From an uncultured Clostridia bacterium (GTDB taxonomy: Bacteria > Bacillota > Clostridia > TANB77 > CAG-508), in contig CAKPSF010000001.1 of assembly GCA_934183305.1 (NCBI GenBank), positions 186,001-250,000 on the forward strand: a stretch of 64,000 bases of DNA, written 5' to 3'. Position numbers and translations under genes: made by a program. Under the pieces are notes generated by a model, which was not told where the DNA came from, ran no database searches, and was given only the letters and a program-made list of their open reading frames with translations. Below are positions 61,572 to 64,000 of this stretch, one piece after another; the stretch's first letter is position 1; every line of letters starts with the position of its first letter.

Positions 61572-62525
61572 TTATTTTACTCCTGTTTTCTTTATTATTG
61601 TATCGCTAATGTTTTTCACAATTTCAGATGTTTCATAATCTTCTTCATCAAATAATTCTTTGTGTAATCTTTGAACACATTCTTGTAAATTTTTTGGAAT
61701 TCCATACCATACTTTGTTTATTATTTTTCCTGTAACTTCATATGGCCATCCCATACTTTCCTTTATTTCTATCGAAGTTGCTTTTTTTATTAATTCAGTT
61801 ATTTCATTTTTTTGTATGTTTGTATGTATTTCTGGTAATATTTTATCTGCAAAAGTATTCATTTCTGATACAGACATTTTTTTAACTTTTTTAAACACTG
61901 AGTTTATTACTGTTCTCATTCTTTCTGTACGCTTATAGTCCGTATCTATTTTTCTAATTCTTCCATAAGCTAATGCTTGTGCCCCATTTAAATTATATGT
62001 TCCAGCTTTATTCAACCCTGGAATACTTTTTACTTCCTGAGATGTTACATCTATTGTAATTCCACCAACATAATCAACAACATCTTTTACAACTTCAAAA
62101 TTAATTGTTACATATTCTGTTATATCCAAATCTAAGTTTCTATTTATTGTACTCATTGCTAATGCTGCTCCACCATATGCATACGCGTGATTTATCTTTG
62201 TATATCCATGTTGAGGAACTTCTACATATGTATCTCTATATATTGATGTCATTTTTACTTCGTTTGTTTTTTCATTTAAAGAAAAAATTATTATGCAATC
62301 ACTTCTTCCTTTATATCCATTTGCATCATCTATTCCAAATAACACTATATTTCTATATTCTTTTAATTCTTCTTCTATTCCTGCTGTTATTTCTACACTT
62401 TCCTTAGGAACTTCTTCGTATTTAATTTTATCTAATTTTCTGTTATAAAAATAATATGCAAAGCTTCCTATTAATAAAATTAATACCAATATTATTGATA
62501 AAGTTATTAAAATTCCTTTTTTCAT
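61572..62525 (-). CDS. LytR-CpsA-Psr (LCP) family protein
   Basis: 317 residues. N-terminal membrane anchor (ILITLSIILVLILLIGSFAY) and extracellular LCP domain: NIVLFGIDDANGYKGRSDCI (near 60), SIYRDTYVEVPQHGYTKINHAYAYGG (given in part), LNGAQALAYGRIRKIDTDYK and RTERMRTVIN. The conserved Asp and Arg residues that bind polyprenyl pyrophosphate are present. LCP enzymes attach capsule or wall polymers to peptidoglycan. First gene of the operon; its SD (62562-62567) is separated from the ATG by a perfect hairpin. Confidence 0.94.
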   Translation of the reverse strand: MKKGILITLSIILVLILLIGSFAYYFYNRKLDKIKYEEVPKESVEITAGIEEELKEYRNIVLFGIDDANGYKGRSDCIIIFSLNEKTNEVKMTSIYRDTYVEVPQHGYTKINHAYAYGGAALAMSTINRNLDLDITEYVTINFEVVKDVVDYVGGITIDVTSQEVKSIPGLNKAGTYNLNGAQALAYGRIRKIDTDYKRTERMRTVINSVFKKVKKMSVSEMNTFADKILPEIHTNIQKNEITELIKKATSIEIKESMGWPYEVTGKIINKVWYGIPKNLQECVQRLHKELFDEEDYETSEIVKNISDTIIKKTGVK

Positions 62526-62533
62526 TATAATTG

Positions 62534-62567
62534 AAGAATAATATTTTTATTATTCTTTTTTCCTCCT
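62534..62567 (-). promoter_or_regulatory. Hairpin between Shine-Dalgarno and start codon of the LCP gene
   Basis: Minus strand order: AGGAGG (62562-62567), AAAA, a perfect 10-base stem with 4-base loop (62534-62557), CAATTATA, ATG (62523-62525). Linear SD-to-ATG distance is about 36 bases, and about 12 if the hairpin forms. No other ATG, GTG or TTG lies between, so this is the SD of the LCP gene. It could gate expression of the operon's first gene. Confidence 0.6.
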
Positions 62568-62592
62568 TTTTTGATATAATAATTCGAAATAA

Positions 62593-62621
62593 ATTATATG
62601 TTATTAGTAAAATAATGTCAA
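62593..62621 (-). promoter_or_regulatory. Perfect consensus promoter of the exopolysaccharide operon
   Basis: Minus strand: TTGACA (62616-62621), 17 bases, TATAAT (62593-62598). Drives the operon from the LCP gene to wecB, ten genes with overlaps or short gaps. Confidence 0.8.
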
Positions 62622-62680
62622 CGAAAATAATAATTTTTATAAAAACTTTTTTTCTTAAAACTCGGATTTCCGTATATTAA

Positions 62681-62716
62681 AAATACACCTACTTGTATAA
62701 AAGTTTAGGTGTATTT
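62681..62716 (-). terminator. Terminator after the 251-residue gene
   Basis: AAATACACCTA/TAGGTGTATTT (62681-62691, 62706-62716) with T run on the minus strand; isolates the upstream gene from the LCP promoter. Confidence 0.8.
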
Positions 62717-62732
62717 AAATATATATATTATT

Positions 62733-63488
62733 TTACTTTAATATCTCTATTAATTTTCTTTCTTCTTCAGATAATTCATAATTTATTCCTTTATTTTTTA
62801 TTAAATTGTGTACATTTTCTATTTTCCTTGCTTCTGAAATTGTTCCTTCAAGTGCAATTACTGTATTTAATTGTTTTTTTAGTTTATTATATTCTCTTTC
62901 CATTCCATCCATATCTTTTAATATATAACAGCTTTTCCAATTAGAAATATATTTACTTACTTTTTCCAGTGAATTTATATCTTCCAAAAATTTATCTTCT
63001 ATATTAGTTGACACAGCATCTAAAATTGCATTTTTACCTTTTTTTATAAATCTTTCTGTTCCTTTACTTATTAATTTATTTTTTGATGCTGAGCTTACAA
63101 CATTATCTAATACATTTGATATTCCATCTATTATTCCTCCTTTTTTTACTGCTGTATGTACTTGTGATAAGTTTTCAAATTTTCCTGTTATAATTCCAAG
63201 TGCACTTTTTCCTAAATCTATTGCTGATTTTATTGCTGTATTTATTCCCTCTTTCAAGCCACAAGTTAACAATACATTTTTTATGTCAATTATTTGCTTT
63301 TCTATCATGTCTGGCATTATTCCCCTTAATCCAATATCTATAGCTGTATTTATTGTCTTTCCTAAAGTTGTTTGTAAAAATTTATTCTGATTTTCTATTG
63401 TTACTTCATTTTCAATTAAATTTTCTACTTTTGTTGTTTTTTCAATATTTTTATTATATTCTTGTTTTTGTTCTAATTCTATATCCAT
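62733..63488 (-). CDS. Hypothetical protein with glycine-rich amphipathic segments
   Basis: 251 residues, no family recognised. The N-terminal third is charged and Asn/Glu-rich. Residues about 40-150 contain repeated amphipathic, Gly-containing helices (TINTAIDIGLRGIMPDMIEK, AIKSAIDLGKSALGIITGKF, GGIIDGISNVLDNVVSSASK) reminiscent of membrane-interacting or colicin-like helices. The C-terminal part is a coiled helix. AGGAGG precedes the ATG. It follows the CpaE-like partial gene by 14 bases and is probably cotranscribed with it. Confidence 0.6.
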   Translation of the reverse strand: MDIELEQKQEYNKNIEKTTKVENLIENEVTIENQNKFLQTTLGKTINTAIDIGLRGIMPDMIEKQIIDIKNVLLTCGLKEGINTAIKSAIDLGKSALGIITGKFENLSQVHTAVKKGGIIDGISNVLDNVVSSASKNKLISKGTERFIKKGKNAILDAVSTNIEDKFLEDINSLEKVSKYISNWKSCYILKDMDGMEREYNKLKKQLNTVIALEGTISEARKIENVHNLIKNKGINYELSEEERKLIEILK

Positions 63489-63502
63489 TTTTCCTCCTAA
63501 AA

Positions 63503-64000
63503 TTAAATGTTATTTATTATTTTTATTATTTTATTTTTTGTACTAATATCTAAATACTTAATATTAAAATTATTATTTATTATTAAATTATAGTTTTTAT
63601 TATTTTTTAATTTTTCTATTATTTTTATTTTATTATTAAAAATATTTTTTAATATTTTTTCACTTATTGAATTTTGATTATAATTATTTAGTATTACATT
63701 AATTCTTTTATTTTTATTTAATAAATAATTAATTATTTTTTGATTTTTATTTATTTCTAGTAAATTACTGTTTAAAATAAATATATTTTTATTAATTACT
63801 TTTTCATATAATTTATATTTATATAAATTTGAAATTTCTATAAATATATAATCATAATTATTTTTTATAAAATTAATTTTATTTATAATTAATTTATAAT
63901 TTATTTTATTTGTTAAATTATCTTTTAGATTTAATGAATTAATATCTAATAAAAACATATTATTTTTTATTTCTATTATTTCTTGATTTATTTTTCTATT
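63503..64000 (-). CDS. Partial CpaE/MinD-like ATPase domain protein, N-terminus outside window
   Basis: The minus-strand frame is open to the window edge: 14 further codons lie before the first ATG at 63958, so the gene starts outside. Visible features follow the C-terminal half of CpaE/MinD-type ATPases: LLDINSL, then NNYDYIFIEISNL in the place of the Walker B-like Y-D-Y-V-I-I-D, then NIFILNSNLLEINKNQKIIN and INVILNNYNQNSISEKILKN. Asp is replaced by Glu in the YDYIFIE motif. The DNA is extremely AT-rich and the protein is dominated by Asn, Ile and Lys. The assignment is an inference from motif order. Confidence 0.45.
   Translation of the reverse strand, partial: NRKINQEIIEIKNNMFLLDINSLNLKDNLTNKINYKLIINKINFIKNNYDYIFIEISNLYKYKLYEKVINKNIFILNSNLLEINKNQKIINYLLNKNKRINVILNNYNQNSISEKILKNIFNNKIKIIEKLKNNKNYNLIINNNFNIKYLDISTKNKIIKIINNI

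Overview
The window looks like a chromosomal segment of a very AT-rich, endospore-forming, gut-type Clostridia. Start sites carry strong AGGAGG-type ribosome binding sites, with many TTG and GTG starts. Promoters are TTGACA/TATAAT-like and T-run terminators are abundant. The sporulation pair spmA/spmB, Tex, a YkpA-like ABC-F protein, an AbrB-type regulator, DnaD, a DnaI-like loader and GyrA all fit a low-GC Firmicute. All identifications come from reading the sequence; no database search was run.

Layout. Bases 1-14120 are accessory and look like an integrative element whose left end lies outside the window. It holds a type I restriction-modification locus (hsdR running off the edge, a DUF4238-like gene, hsdS, hsdM) and a replication/excision block (HTH protein, five-hairpin region, DnaC-like ATPase with a broken Walker A, replisome organizer, excisionase). 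Cargo follows: a DUF6076-like zinc protein and a tightly overlapping operon of GHKL ATPase, DUF4325 protein and membrane protein. A tyrosine integrase beside the 3' end of initiator tRNA-fMet closes it. Bases 14300-17150 hold spmA-spmB, two tiny ORFs (one a 16-codon peptide gene with a perfect consensus promoter), a membrane protein and tRNA-Arg.

Bases 17390-27822 encode a 2470-residue NRPS (C-A-T-C-A-T-reductase) followed 12 bases later by a 7TM sensor kinase, then a separately promoted REC/HD-GYP regulator. This suggests a peptide aldehyde or pyrazinone pathway linked to sensing and perhaps cyclic-di-GMP. Bases 27860-39480 are mostly housekeeping and small regulators: Tex, a compositionally distinct 66-residue protein, ABC-F, CapA-like, AbrB-like, VanW/G5, an S24 repressor and an SDR preceded by an HNH gene broken by one stop. 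A tRNA cluster at 39963-40419 carries Lys(TTT), Glu(TTC) and a Thr(TGT) gene interrupted by a 220-base group I intron.

Bases 40800-44240 hold a compact type IV secretion-like operon (small membrane protein, VirD4-like ATPase, VirB2-, TrbL/VirB6- and PrgI-like proteins) without VirB4 or relaxase. It is followed by separately promoted dnaD and dnaI-like genes and convergent gyrA. Bases 48945-62525 are an exopolysaccharide region on the minus strand. One transcription unit starts at a perfect promoter before an LCP gene and runs through initiating sugar transferase, glycosyltransferases, heparinase-like protein, polymerase, flippase, WecC and WecB. A second unit encodes the CpsC/CpsD/CpsB tyrosine-phosphorylation module plus a cadherin-like surface protein. 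The right edge has a hypothetical gene and a partial CpaE/MinD-like gene of extreme AT content.
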